Shown here one piece after another: positions 36,525-46,700 of a DNA stretch of 64,000 nucleotides. How positions within the stretch are numbered: the first letter of the stretch is position 1; every line of letters begins with the position of its first letter. The stretch comes from Oryza sativa Japonica Group (lineage: Eukaryota > Streptophyta > Magnoliopsida > Poales > Poaceae). The stretch lies in the NCBI RefSeq assembly GCF_034140825.1, contig NC_089037.1:28859501-28923500 (forward strand), written 5' to 3'. The position numbers and the translations under genes are program-made. Under the pieces are notes generated by a model, which saw only the letters and a list, made by a program, of their open reading frames with translations, did no database searches and was not told where the DNA came from.

Positions 36525-37043
36525 TTACGAGGATGTCTTGGTGCCGGCGCCACCGCCGGCGCCGGCGCCGGTGCCGGCCTGGTCGGCCCTGCCCTGGATG
36601 GCGTGGCCGGCCTGCGCCGTCTTGTGGCCGGCGTGCGCGGCGGCCTCGGCCATCCTGCGCCGCGCCTGCTCGACGTAGTCGGGCGTGCGCTGGAACGCCT
36701 GGCGCGCCGTGTTGGCGAGGAAGGTGAGCGACGACAGCCCGCCGAGGCCCAGCGCGCCGGAGGTGAGGAAGCCGGCGACGGCGAGCCCGATGAGCAGCGC
36801 GGCCGGGACGAGCACCGGGCTGAAGATCAGGAACACCGGCGTGGCGACGGCGAGCCCCACCACGGACGCCGCCAGCGCCAGCCCGGACAGCACGAGCAGC
36901 AGCCCACCCAGCGGGAACAGCGTCGCCACCGTCAGCGCCTGCGACGCCGACGGCGCCTTCTCCGGCAGGATCCCCTTCACCGTCTCCCCCACCTGCCCTC
37001 TCTGCTGCTGGTAGTACTGCCCGGCGCGGTCGCGATCCGCCAT
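36525..37043 (-). CDS. OLE18: 18 kDa oleosin (seed oil-body protein)
   Basis: Single-exon CDS of 172 aa starting MADRDRAGQYYQQQRGQVGE. Oleosins coat and stabilise seed oil bodies, with a long hydrophobic hairpin buried in the lipid. The hydrophobic core spans residues about 36-110. Its proline knot is intact: P69-VFLIF-S75-P76-VLV-P80 matches P-x5-S-P-x3-P. The C-terminal part (116-150) is an amphipathic helix (QRTPDYVEQARRRMAEAAAH), and the extended Gly/Ala-rich tail marks the high-molecular-weight (H) class. Third-position GC is very high. A TATA box and an RY repeat lie upstream, as expected for a seed-specific gene. The sequence matches the rice 18 kDa oleosin as I remember it. Confidence 0.96.
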   Translation of the reverse strand: MADRDRAGQYYQQQRGQVGETVKGILPEKAPSASQALTVATLFPLGGLLLVLSGLALAASVVGLAVATPVFLIFSPVLVPAALLIGLAVAGFLTSGALGLGGLSSLTFLANTARQAFQRTPDYVEQARRRMAEAAAHAGHKTAQAGHAIQGRADQAGTGAGAGGGAGTKTSS

Positions 37044-37131
37044 TGCTAAGCTAGCTAGCAAGATGAATGCAACGAAGAAGAAGAAGAAGAAGCGATCGGG
37101 TGAAGTGGAGATGGGAGGAGAGGGGCCAGGT

Positions 37132-37144
37132 GGGCATATATAGG
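37132..37144 (-). promoter_or_regulatory. oleosin TATA box
   Basis: CCTATATATGCCC on the minus strand, about 95 bp upstream of the oleosin ATG. The spacing suits a core promoter with a short leader. Confidence 0.7.
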
Positions 37145-37274
37145 TGGAGAGAGCGGTGACACGTAGGGAGGAGGAGGGGGTGTACGTGGAGGGGGTGGAT
37201 GCTTGCATGGGCTACACAGGTCGGTCGAGGAGCTCGCTGACACGGCGCGTCTGTCGGATATGTGCACGGGGAAG

Positions 37275-37285
37275 CATGCATGCAT
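37275..37285 (-). promoter_or_regulatory. RY repeat (CATGCATGCA) upstream of oleosin
   Basis: An overlapping CATGCATGCA lies about 230 bp upstream of the oleosin start. RY motifs (CATGCA) are known binding sites of the B3 seed regulators ABI3/VP1 and FUS3. ACGT-core words lie between it and the TATA box. The motif is seen; its function here is inferred. Confidence 0.65.
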
Positions 37286-37523
37286 CGAGCGGCCATCAGG
37301 CAATGCGGTGCGTTGCGTGACAGCATGGCCGCATGGGCGGTTTGGTGAACTCTTGTTTGATGGTGTTTGGTGAGGGTTTTTTCATAGCTGGAAATTTGGG
37401 GAAAATAATTTACTTTCTCCGCCGACAATGATTCTAGAGTTCTAAACTATCATCTTAGGTAGCAACATTTCAGAGGGAGATAATAATTGTTGTTTAGTGA
37501 AATCGATGTTCAAAACTTTAAAG

Positions 37524-40500
37524 TTATTTTTTCAGGCACCTGTAGCTATATTGAGCATTTTTGAGGTTCTTCACAGTTGACGAGTGAGCCAAGAGTGCAA
37601 GGTCATGGACATGCTTGGTGTGCTCACAAGATGAGCTACTAGCAAAGTAGTCCCGAATTGTTCTCCTCTTCAGTGAATGTGGGGGGCTTAGAACCGAAGA
37701 AGGGCTGTTCATTTGAGCCTCTGGGCTTTTCCTTATGTCCAATGAGTCCTCCTGAAACAACCTAAAGGCTCTCTTCTTCGCTGACTCCGGTGTGCCAAAC
37801 TCCAGTACTCTGGGCTGAAGGGGAGAGCGTGAACCAGTTGGCAATTCACCATCTGCACTGGTGCAGGCTGCTACTCCTACATCTCTTGAGGTAGTAGCTA
37901 GCTCATGGCTAGCAGACCGGCTTCCAGTGTTTGGTGCGGTTATTCTCTTGCGGATGACCGTTGGGGAACTTGTGTTTGGGAACACCCTTCTCTCAGTATT
38001 CCATACGCGAACCTGATAGATACACATCATAAAGTGTTGTTATCAGTGGTTTTCTTAAAAAAAATACTGAATATCAGCAGCTCCCCTTTCTACATACCAA
38101 AACAGGCATTTAAATTCGCTTGCAACATGTAGGTGTGTAATAGAAAAAGAAAAGGATCTCATTCTCATAAGATTCATGAAAGTTGAATGAACAAAATTTG
38201 CAAGGTTAATCACATACTCACCTTGGAATCGTCAGATGACGTTGCGATCTTCCCGACCTCTGATGCACACCTGAAAATTGTGAAAAAATCGTACTGAAAT
38301 CTGAACATTGGATGGTTGATAAGATTTACACAAAAAAAAACTACAATTGTATGTAGAACATACCAGTCAACTGAAGTAGCTTCACCTTCATGGCCTTCCA
38401 AAATTATAGGACCTCTTTCAGGCTGATCCACCTATGTCAGTGAAAAAGTAGTGGCATGAATAGAAAGTAAAAGAGCAGCTAATGCGTGTGCGAAATGATA
38501 ACATGATCCAACAACTACCTGCCATAAGTACACGTTGCCATCACTCGAACCACCAAGAATGTGAGTTCCATCAGGGCTGATAGCAGACTGCATTTGACCA
38601 ACATATCAGGTGTTATAAAACATAGCAGATAAAACTACCTAAGAACAAGCAGGCATGCGGTTTGAAAAATGGAAATCAACTCAGCTTGTTCACTCACTGA
38701 CCTTGACAAAAAAAGATTCAATTTTGCTGCCAGTGTAAGCCTTAATTGGGCCTTTATCCATATGAAGAGCACTGTACAAATAGATCCTGAAAGGCTTATA
38801 AAGTCAAAGGCAGCCTTCACAAATGGCATATTAAGTCTGAGGCAGTGTGGTTGATTGCGGTTATACCTGTTATCCATGCATGACGCAGCAATATAGGCAC
38901 CATACGAGTCTTGAGACAAGCAAGAGATCCCATGTTTCACACCCTCCTGCACAAATGATCGGTAAGTCTTGAAATTGGGCTACAAACATATTGCGTAGTG
39001 ATTGTTAGCTGCTTACCAAAGGTTGCATTGCTGCTTGAGAGCTTCTGTTGGAGAGAGACAATTTGATATTTCGCGTATCCCATATCTTCACAATGCTGGC
39101 AGACATTATTGAAAGTGGAACATTAATATTTGGACAGAGTTACACAAAAATGAGGTAAATTGTATTCAAAGTGATCATGTTCGTATTCAAATGTAATACC
39201 ACAGACAACACATCATGCCTTTTGAACTATAAGAATGAAATGAATGGGGAATGACATACTTGTCTGCAGCCCCAGAAGTAGCAATGGAGATATCATCCTT
39301 CAAATAAAGAACAGATGTGATACTCGTCGAAGCAGCCTAAAAATTACCAGCGTCAGCAAGTTGACCACAGTAGGATGTATGATCATACCCAGCAATAGCA
39401 AATCCATGCAAATTCAATACCTTTGCTCTAGACCTTGTTCGATTTCTTTGTGTGGGACTGTGTGCTTGTTTGACAACAAGGGAAGACCTAGCATGTGTCA
39501 CATTCCAAACAGAGTTATAAATATAGTAATTTGTTATTTCTGTATCACTGTAGTTGAAAGGGGAAATTTAGATTGCAACAGCCAAGGCAACATACATGAG
39601 ACAAGCTTCACGGTGACCATTAGGGGTTTTTGGGTCGATTCTTAGATCCCAAAGAGCAAAAGAACCATCCCTTGATCCAGTAACAATGAGCTCTGCAGTG
39701 AATAAGTTCTTGAATACAAGTTCCTGGCAAATTTTACAGGCACAAATATACGAAGAATTGATTTTTTGTTTCCCAACATAACACCAACCTGGGTTTGAAG
39801 AATGGCATGACAGCGACTTCACACTCCCGGTGTGCCCTGACAGAACACCAAGGCATTTCTTGTTTTCCACAGACCATATTTTCACCTGATACAGAACAAA
39901 CAATCCCAATGATCAAAAGGCAGTCCACCATCACATTAATATGAATTGTAATGCAGAACAAACAAACAATTCTATTCTACTTCTGAAAAATGATCTTATT
40001 GCGATACTTACAGTCTGATCGCCTGATGCAGTCAGTAATTGGGAACCGTCCTAAATAAACAACGCCAAAAAGAAGATGATACAAGTGAGTGAGGATTGGC
40101 TTTTATACCACTAACTCTAACATGTTTCAATGATTGAGAGTAACAGGTGTTACCTTGATCCAGCACACATCAAAGATGGCATTGTTGTGGGCAACCCAAT
40201 CGGACATCTTCGTTTCAGCTGCGAGAATGTCACGGTTTCAGACCGGAACGAATCGAACATGACACCCAGTGCGTGGCCCCAGACATCCACGAACTGAATC
40301 GAACAGTGCGAAAACTAGATCAAAGAGGGGGGATCCAATCGAACCTGATTTCCCCAATGACGATGAGCTGGATGGGAGGCGCCGGCGGGTGTCGTAGATG
40401 CCAACATACCCGTCCTCATCAGCTACCGCCAGAAGGTGAGAGATCTGCTCCGCCTGAAATGAAAAAAAAATGCGAGGGTTCATCGAACAATCAGTTCCCA

Positions 40501-40798
40501 TCAAATCTTAACCCTTTCGATGTCGGAATCGGGAAAAAAAACGCATGAAAACGAAGGGGGGACAAAAGATCCCAGGCTCGCTCACCTTGCAGAAGGAGAT
40601 GGCGAAAGGTATGGCGGGGTCGCCGGCGTGCTCGACGGCGATGACCCCGCTCCCGCGGCCGCCGGGGTAGGAGGAGAGGTCCGCGAGGTAGGGGAGCCGC
40701 GCCGCGGAGGCGCGTGGCAGTGGCACCCTGCCGCCGCCGAGCTCGCGTGCCCGGAGGCCGCCGAAGAACGACGGGGAGGACCGCGGCCGCGTCGCCAT
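37524..40798 (-). CDS. CDT2: CDT2/DTL-type WD40 protein (CRL4 substrate receptor), 15 exons
   Basis: Exons on the minus strand: 40798-40586, 40453-40345, 40218-40154, 40050-40012, 39885-39789, 39692-39596, 39487-39421, 39336-39260, 39095-39017, 38946-38867, 38786-38702, 38587-38519, 38431-38364, 38270-38222, 38012-37524. All are GT-AG and in phase, giving 560 aa. CDT2 recruits PCNA-bound substrates such as the licensing factor CDT1 to the CUL4-DDB1 ubiquitin ligase. WD40 repeats fill residues about 55-410 ([44 protein letters not shown]). The two WDxR motifs are the DDB1-binding DWD boxes. The tail (410-560) is Ser/Pro-rich and includes RRTIRDYF at 514-521, resembling a PCNA-interacting motif. 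An E2F site lies upstream. Other DWD proteins are possible, but the exon order and N-terminus fit CDT2 best. Confidence 0.85.
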
Positions 40799-40956
40799 CG
40801 GAGGGGGAGGAGAGAGAGAGGCGGATGAGGAGGCGCGAAGGGAGGGGAGGGGAGGGGAGAGAGAGGTGGGGAATGGCGGGGAGAGAGGGGTTTATGGAGG
40901 AGTTTTGGTCGGCGGGCGGTGGCGCCGGCGGGAAGAGCTCTTTTCGTAATCGCGCC

Positions 40957-40964
40957 GCGGGAAA
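40957..40964 (-). promoter_or_regulatory. E2F consensus site upstream of CDT2
   Basis: TTTCCCGC on the minus strand, about 160 bp upstream of the CDT2 ATG, a perfect match to the plant E2F consensus TTTSSCGC. A weaker TTCCCGCC lies at 40927-40934. S-phase genes are typically E2F-driven. Confidence 0.65.
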
Positions 40965-41247
40965 AAAACGAAGACAAAAGAAAAACAAAGTGAAGCCGCG
41001 AAAAGGTTGGCGGCGCGCGGTTTCGTTTTGCTTCCTTGGATTTTTAGTTAGCTCGCTGGCAGGTGGGGTCCCGGATGATGACGTCATTAGTCGTCGACGT
41101 TTTGTGTGTTGTGCGGTAGTATAGTTCAGGCCGGGTTTGATAAGGCCTTGTCCAACCCAAGAGAAACCTTTTTTCCCCCTTCTTTTCTTTATCATTTTCA
41201 AACCTTTTAATATTACCTTCGTATTGTATTACCTTGAATACAAATGT

Positions 41248-41643
41248 ACTACTCCCTCCGTTTCAGGTTATAAGACATTTTAACTTTAGAAAAAGTTAAA
41301 CTACTTTAAAGTTAATTAAGTTTGTAGAAAAAAAGTAATAGTAAAATTTTCAACACAAGACAAATTTATTATGAAAATATATTTAATTATTGATTTGATG
41401 AAACTAATTTAGTATAGGCTGGGTTTAGTTTCAAACTTTTTCTTTAAACTTCCAACTTTTCCATCATATCAAAACTTTTCTACATACACAAACTTCCAAC
41501 TTTTCCATCACATCGTTCTAATTTCAACCAAACTTCCAATTTTAGCGTGAACTAAACACACCTATAGTAAATATTACTATTTTGTCTATAAATTTAGTTA
41601 AATTTGAAACAGTTTGACTTATGACCTGAAAACAGAGGGAGTA
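41248..41643. mobile_element. Stowaway-like MITE interrupted by a GTTTAGTT-type MITE
   Basis: The outer ends CTCCCTCCGTTTCAGGTTAT and the complement of ATGACCTGAAAACAGAGGGA pair up. Inside, about 41418-41572, lies a second element beginning GGCTGGGTTTAGTTTCAAAC and ending AACTAAACACACCT, so one MITE sits in another. Confidence 0.75.
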
Positions 41644-42945
41644 AATAGCATGTCAAAAAGATGTACCTTCTTGAGTAGATAGCATGTAAAAAGATGTACC
41701 TTCTTCAGTTTTTTTATGACACCATTTTTTTTGGTGTACATATGAGATTCGTATTATTGAAATATATATTGCTTTTTTTTATCATCGATGGTAAAAACGT
41801 TTGTGGTGACTTGGTTAATCTCAATATATGTCGTCCAACGTTTAGAAGGTGCTCATACGAGTGAGTGGGTGAATGTCGTGAGTGCTGCGTTCATACCATG
41901 TTTCTAAAAAAACTGTGTTATCGTTTTTTTTTTGTGATTATTTTGTTATTAGATGTATTGTGTATTATATTCATGACTTTGTATTTTATCCTATTTGAAA
42001 TATATTGAATACGACAGATGATCAAATATAAAACTAAAAGTCAATGACGTCATGTATTAAAAACATCCGGATAGAGTACGTATTTTGACGTAAGCCATTC
42101 TTTGCTGTGGTGACTCCTCGGTCTATAAACACTTGTTGGTTTTGACCAACAGAAGTTGGTCGACCAACACTTGTTCGGCTGCCAAGTACAGTGCTACTAT
42201 ATAACTAGCCATCTGTTACACCATACAACAAACAAAGAATATGCCGCGGTTTGGCTGCAAGGCAACGCTGTACCTTGCAGCCGAATATGCCCAGTTTATG
42301 GTTTTTTATTGTTAATTATTGATACTAGATCGTATATAATATATTACTGGTCGGAGCTTGATAACTCCGAGTAAAAAAACTATAACATAGAATAAATCCG
42401 AGGTTCTTTTTCTCACGTAATTTCGGAGATAACAAAGCAGTCTATTACTCGAACAAGGAGGTGTTTGTGTTTGTTTCTTATGGGGTTGTTAGTTGCTCGT
42501 TACAGAGTTGCCCGCATAATGTGACTGGTTCATTCGTTGCAACAAACAAGTAGCAACTGGTTAAAGCAGTGACTATATTATCGTAATTTGGTTTCTAGTT
42601 GTTACTAGCGGTTCGAGATAGACAAAAATATGCATATATGGTTTTAAAAAGCTCATGTAAGGATTACTTCAAGGGCAAATTCAAGAAAACGGCGATATGG
42701 TATTAAAGTACACTGATCTTGTTGGTATATCACGTCACCTTCATGGTATAAAAGAGTTAGATGACCGAAATCTACAAGCTTAGAGAAAATGTACTTCTGA
42801 ATGACCGAAAATCTACTCCACGTTACCTGCAAAATAGTGATACAAACTCTTACTATCTTTGTCCCACAAAAATAAACTTAGAATTAGATCTGCCATATTC
42901 CAGTACAATGAATATAGACAAAGGTATGCATATATTCATACTAGA
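41644..42945. other. spacer, no gene seen
   Basis: AT-rich sequence. A GTAGATAGCATG..GATGTACC motif is duplicated at about 41645-41705. A perfect 10-bp stem with a 10-base loop (GGCTGCAAGG/CCTTGCAGCC) lies at 42253-42282. No coding potential recognised. Confidence 0.45.
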
Positions 42946-43029
42946 ATACTCCATCCGCCCCAAAATATAGCAATCTGGACACATATGTGTCCAGATTCTA
43001 TATGCTTACATTTTGGGACGGAGGTAGGA
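42946..43029. mobile_element. short Stowaway-like MITE
   Basis: TACTCCATCCGCCCCAAAAT and the complement of ATTTTGGGACGGAGGTAG form the ends, with a central ATCTGGACACATATG/TGTCCAGAT hairpin. About 80 bp. Confidence 0.75.
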
Positions 43030-43109
43030 TGTTACATATAGTTATAGGTTTTTTTTTTTGAGAGTAGCTATATTTATGGCGCCATATTTTTCATGAAAAA
43101 ATAGTCGGT

Positions 43110-43270
43110 ATGTGTTTACATTATAAGTCCCTAAAATTGCATATGAAATTTTAGTGTATTTACAATGTAAGTCTCAAAATTACATATGTAAGTCCTAAAA
43201 TTACATATGTAAATTCTAAAATTATATATGTAAGTGGTGTGTAAGTGGGATGTAACTACTATGTAAATTT
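43110..43270. repeat. short tandem AT-rich repeat
   Basis: Repeated units of about 20-25 bp of the form TTACATATGTAAGTCCTAAAA, four or more imperfect copies. Non-coding. Confidence 0.6.
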
Positions 43271-43615
43271 GTATAAATATATGAGAAGTGTCTCTTTTTT
43301 TTTCAAGAAAAGATGTTTGCTATGCTGAACTCCCGGCCTTAGCATACTATTATTTTAGCACTAATCTTAACGTCAATTCAATGCACCACAAACCGATATA
43401 TTTTTAAGGGAAAAACTGTCGTAACTTTTTTAGCGTGTCTGTTTTTTTATAGAGACGGAGGGAGTACATCTCTCTCTAAAATCGACTGAACAATCCCCTT
43501 TTACGAGAAGAATATGTACTAAGCGTTAAGCAGACGCTGACAGGCCGGCTCCCACCTCCCAAGTCTCCAGTCTTCACCTCTTCTCAGTGAGCGCCGCGCC
43601 GGGTTCCAGCCTTTC

Positions 43616-43668
43616 AGCCCAACCCAAGGCCCCAAAGCCATCCGCCGCAATATAAACCAAAACCCTAA
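43616..43668 (+). promoter_or_regulatory. site II element and telo-box before Pescadillo
   Basis: AGCCCA (complement of TGGGCT, site II) lies at 43616-43621 and the telo-box AAACCCTAA at 43660-43668, 81-133 bp upstream of the ATG. This pair is the well-known promoter combination of plant ribosomal-protein and ribosome-biogenesis genes, matching the function of the gene downstream. Confidence 0.75.
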
Positions 43669-43748
43669 AAACCCACCTCCCCTCTTCGGCCTCTCCTTTC
43701 CCCCGCTCCCCTTCCCCGAGGAGCCACGCCGCCGCCGCCGCCGCCGCC

Positions 43749-46700
43749 ATGCCGAAGCACTACCGGCCTGCGGTAATTCACCCCGTCTTCCTCCCGCCTC
43801 CTCCCCCCGAATACCCCTCTCCTTGTTGTACGCGGAGCCTCTCACCGCTGCTTTCGTGGATGCTCTAGGGCAAGAAGAAGGAGGGGAACGCGGCGAAGTA
43901 CATCACCAGGACCAAGGCGGTGAAGTACCTGCAGATTAGCCTCGCAACCTTCAGGTCATCCTCTAATCTCCCAGCTGCTACTACTGAGTACTGACTAATG
44001 ATATGTTGGGTCATTTTGGAGCTATTAACGAGTGTAGTTGTGGCTATTTTTATTGGTTTTGTTGGAGCTAACAAAGCTGTCTGGGAAATTTTACACATTT
44101 TACGCTGAAGCTTTAAGCTGTACACTCCATTAAGCTAATTAATTTGTTCGATACGCCTATTGGCCATTAGGATTACCTTCACTATTCTCTGCGTTACGTA
44201 TAGCTTTTATACTGCAAGCGATGTAGGATTTTTTTTTTCTGACTGCTTAAAATTTTGCAATCCGTTGCAGGAAGCTATGCATTCTCAAGGGCGTCTTTCC
44301 CCGGGATCCAAAGAAGAAGGTGGAAGGGAACCACAAGACCTACTACCACATGAAGGATATTGCCTTCCTGGCCCATGATCCCTTGATTGAGAAGTTTAGG
44401 TACTTAAGTTTTCTTGCAAAAGGTCTACCATCTGTGTTTTTTTTTGGCGGCTACAGAAGTATTCAGTATTCACTCACTGAGCATTTGAATTGCATGCCTT
44501 TTTGGTTGATTGCACATTTCTCTGTGCAATTAAGGGCATATAATGTATCACTATCACAAAATTTAGCTGCAGACATATTTAATTTTTAATGAGATAACAA
44601 TGCTTTCAATTTTCTTATTTGTTATTAGGCCACTGAGATAGGCAATATGAAAATATCTTAATTGTGCTAGTGATCGGTTTGTGTTGTGTTCTTGTTATTT
44701 GATTTGTTTGCTGCAATTGTGCAATTTGTTTCTGTCACAGTTTATGCAGCGGAGAAAATGGCAAGCAAGATAGAAACTTGTATTTTATTACTGAATACAA
44801 TTGAGGAAATAATTATAATGTAGGTTTTCAGAGAGCCATTAGCTAGGCCATGTGAATTATTCTCCTCGGTGCTTCATCAATGATATTTTGATGGTTGGCA
44901 GAATGGCAGATAGACTAGTTGCTCACAATTACTTGATCGTTGACAAGGGAATCATAATTCATGCTTTATATATAATCTAGAGTTTCATTAGAACTTTAGT
45001 TGATACAGTGTGGTGCATGTTGTCTTTGCATTAAAAAGTGTGAGTTATAAGACCATGCTATTCTTGGTTTGTGATGTCTCCACTCTTAATGACATTTCAT
45101 TGTTGTTTGACTTCAGAGAAATCAAGGTCCACAGGAAGAAGGTCAAAAAGGCGTTTGCTAAGAAAAATAAAGATCTTGCAGACAGATTATTGAACCGACC
45201 ACCAACTTACAAACTTGACAGGCTTATTCTTGAAAGGTACCAGGTTTAAAGTGATTTGCTGATGACATCCATACCGTATTTGTTTCTATAAATCATCCCC
45301 ATATTTTTGCTTTACAGATATCCAACTTTTGTTGATGCTCTTCGTGACTTGGATGATTGCCTAACAATGGTGCATCTTTTTGCTGCGTTGCCTGCTGTTG
45401 AAGGTGAACGTGTGCAAGTTCAGCGGATTCATAATTGCCGCAGGTATGCTCTGTTGTAAATGAATCCCCTCCCTCAAATTCACACACAACACTCCCAGCC
45501 AAGGGGCTCTTGTAGTTTCCTAGTTCATTTGTTCATCATGCTACAAGTCTATGACATTTGCCCCATCTTTATTGCTGCTATAATGAATTGCTGTACCTGA
45601 CTTTGTTTGGCGTTGCTAATACCTTTTATTAATTTGGGGGACATGTTTGTACTTTGTAGGTTGAGCCATGAATGGCAAGCATATATATCTCGAACTCATT
45701 CCCTGCGAAAGACATTTATATCCGTCAAGGGCATATATTATCAAGTAAGCTTGTGTAGTTATGTCTACTTGCAGTCCTTGCCTTTAAAATCACTGTAACT
45801 GTGCATGCTATAGTATATATATTTATATAATATAACTACTTTTTGCAGGCTGAAGTTCAAGGTCAAAAGATCACCTGGCTAACTCCACATGCTCTTCAGC
45901 AAGTTTTAACTGATGACGTTGACTTCAATGTGATGCTTACCTTTTTGGAATTCTATGAGGTGACAATGACGATGATCTGTCCTAATTTCCTAATTACTAT
46001 GTATTTCCTGCTTTATTCAGCAATATAGCACCACTTCTATCCAAATAGTACTGGAACTGTTACGAAAATTTGATCCACAATAAAATGCGATTGCACGCGG
46101 TAAAATAAAAGGAAATATCATGGGGGTAAATGCAAGCACATTTCTTTGAGTGCAACAATCTTGGCTCTTGTGTGTTCTGTCTTGCAAGAATTTGCAGGCT
46201 ACAATCTTCTATGATTGCTGCTATTGTTTCAATTGTAGGTCTGAAGCCATATATGCTTGTTTTGTTTTGGAATCTCTGTTTAATATTTAATATTCTGTTG
46301 CATGGAAGATATGACTATTGTAAATAAATTATGTTGCAGTCTGGCTATAACCATGTACACCTGACAGACCTATGATCATGCTGAAAATGTTCAGATATAA
46401 TGTTACGATACCTAGCAATAACTTTTCAAGATTGATCACTTAGTATATATAAAAAAAATGCCGATCTCAACAGTGTTTGGTACAATGGTTCTTTCAATTT
46501 TTTGACTGTTCTATACTACCTGCAGACACTTCTGGGATTTATAAACTTCAAGCTTTACCATTCGATAAATGTAAATTATCCTCCTGTTCTGGATCCTCGT
46601 TTGGAAGCTTTAGCTTCTGGTAAGTGTTGGTGCTTATTGTAGTTTTGTTGGTGAACCTACGTTTTATCCTTCTCAAATAGCTAATAATTTCCCTTTATTT

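Noticed and set aside
36420-37049. A 209-codon plus-strand frame over the oleosin gene
   Set aside because: It is the complement of a clear oleosin with a proline knot, and its translation is Arg/Gly/Gln-rich low complexity.
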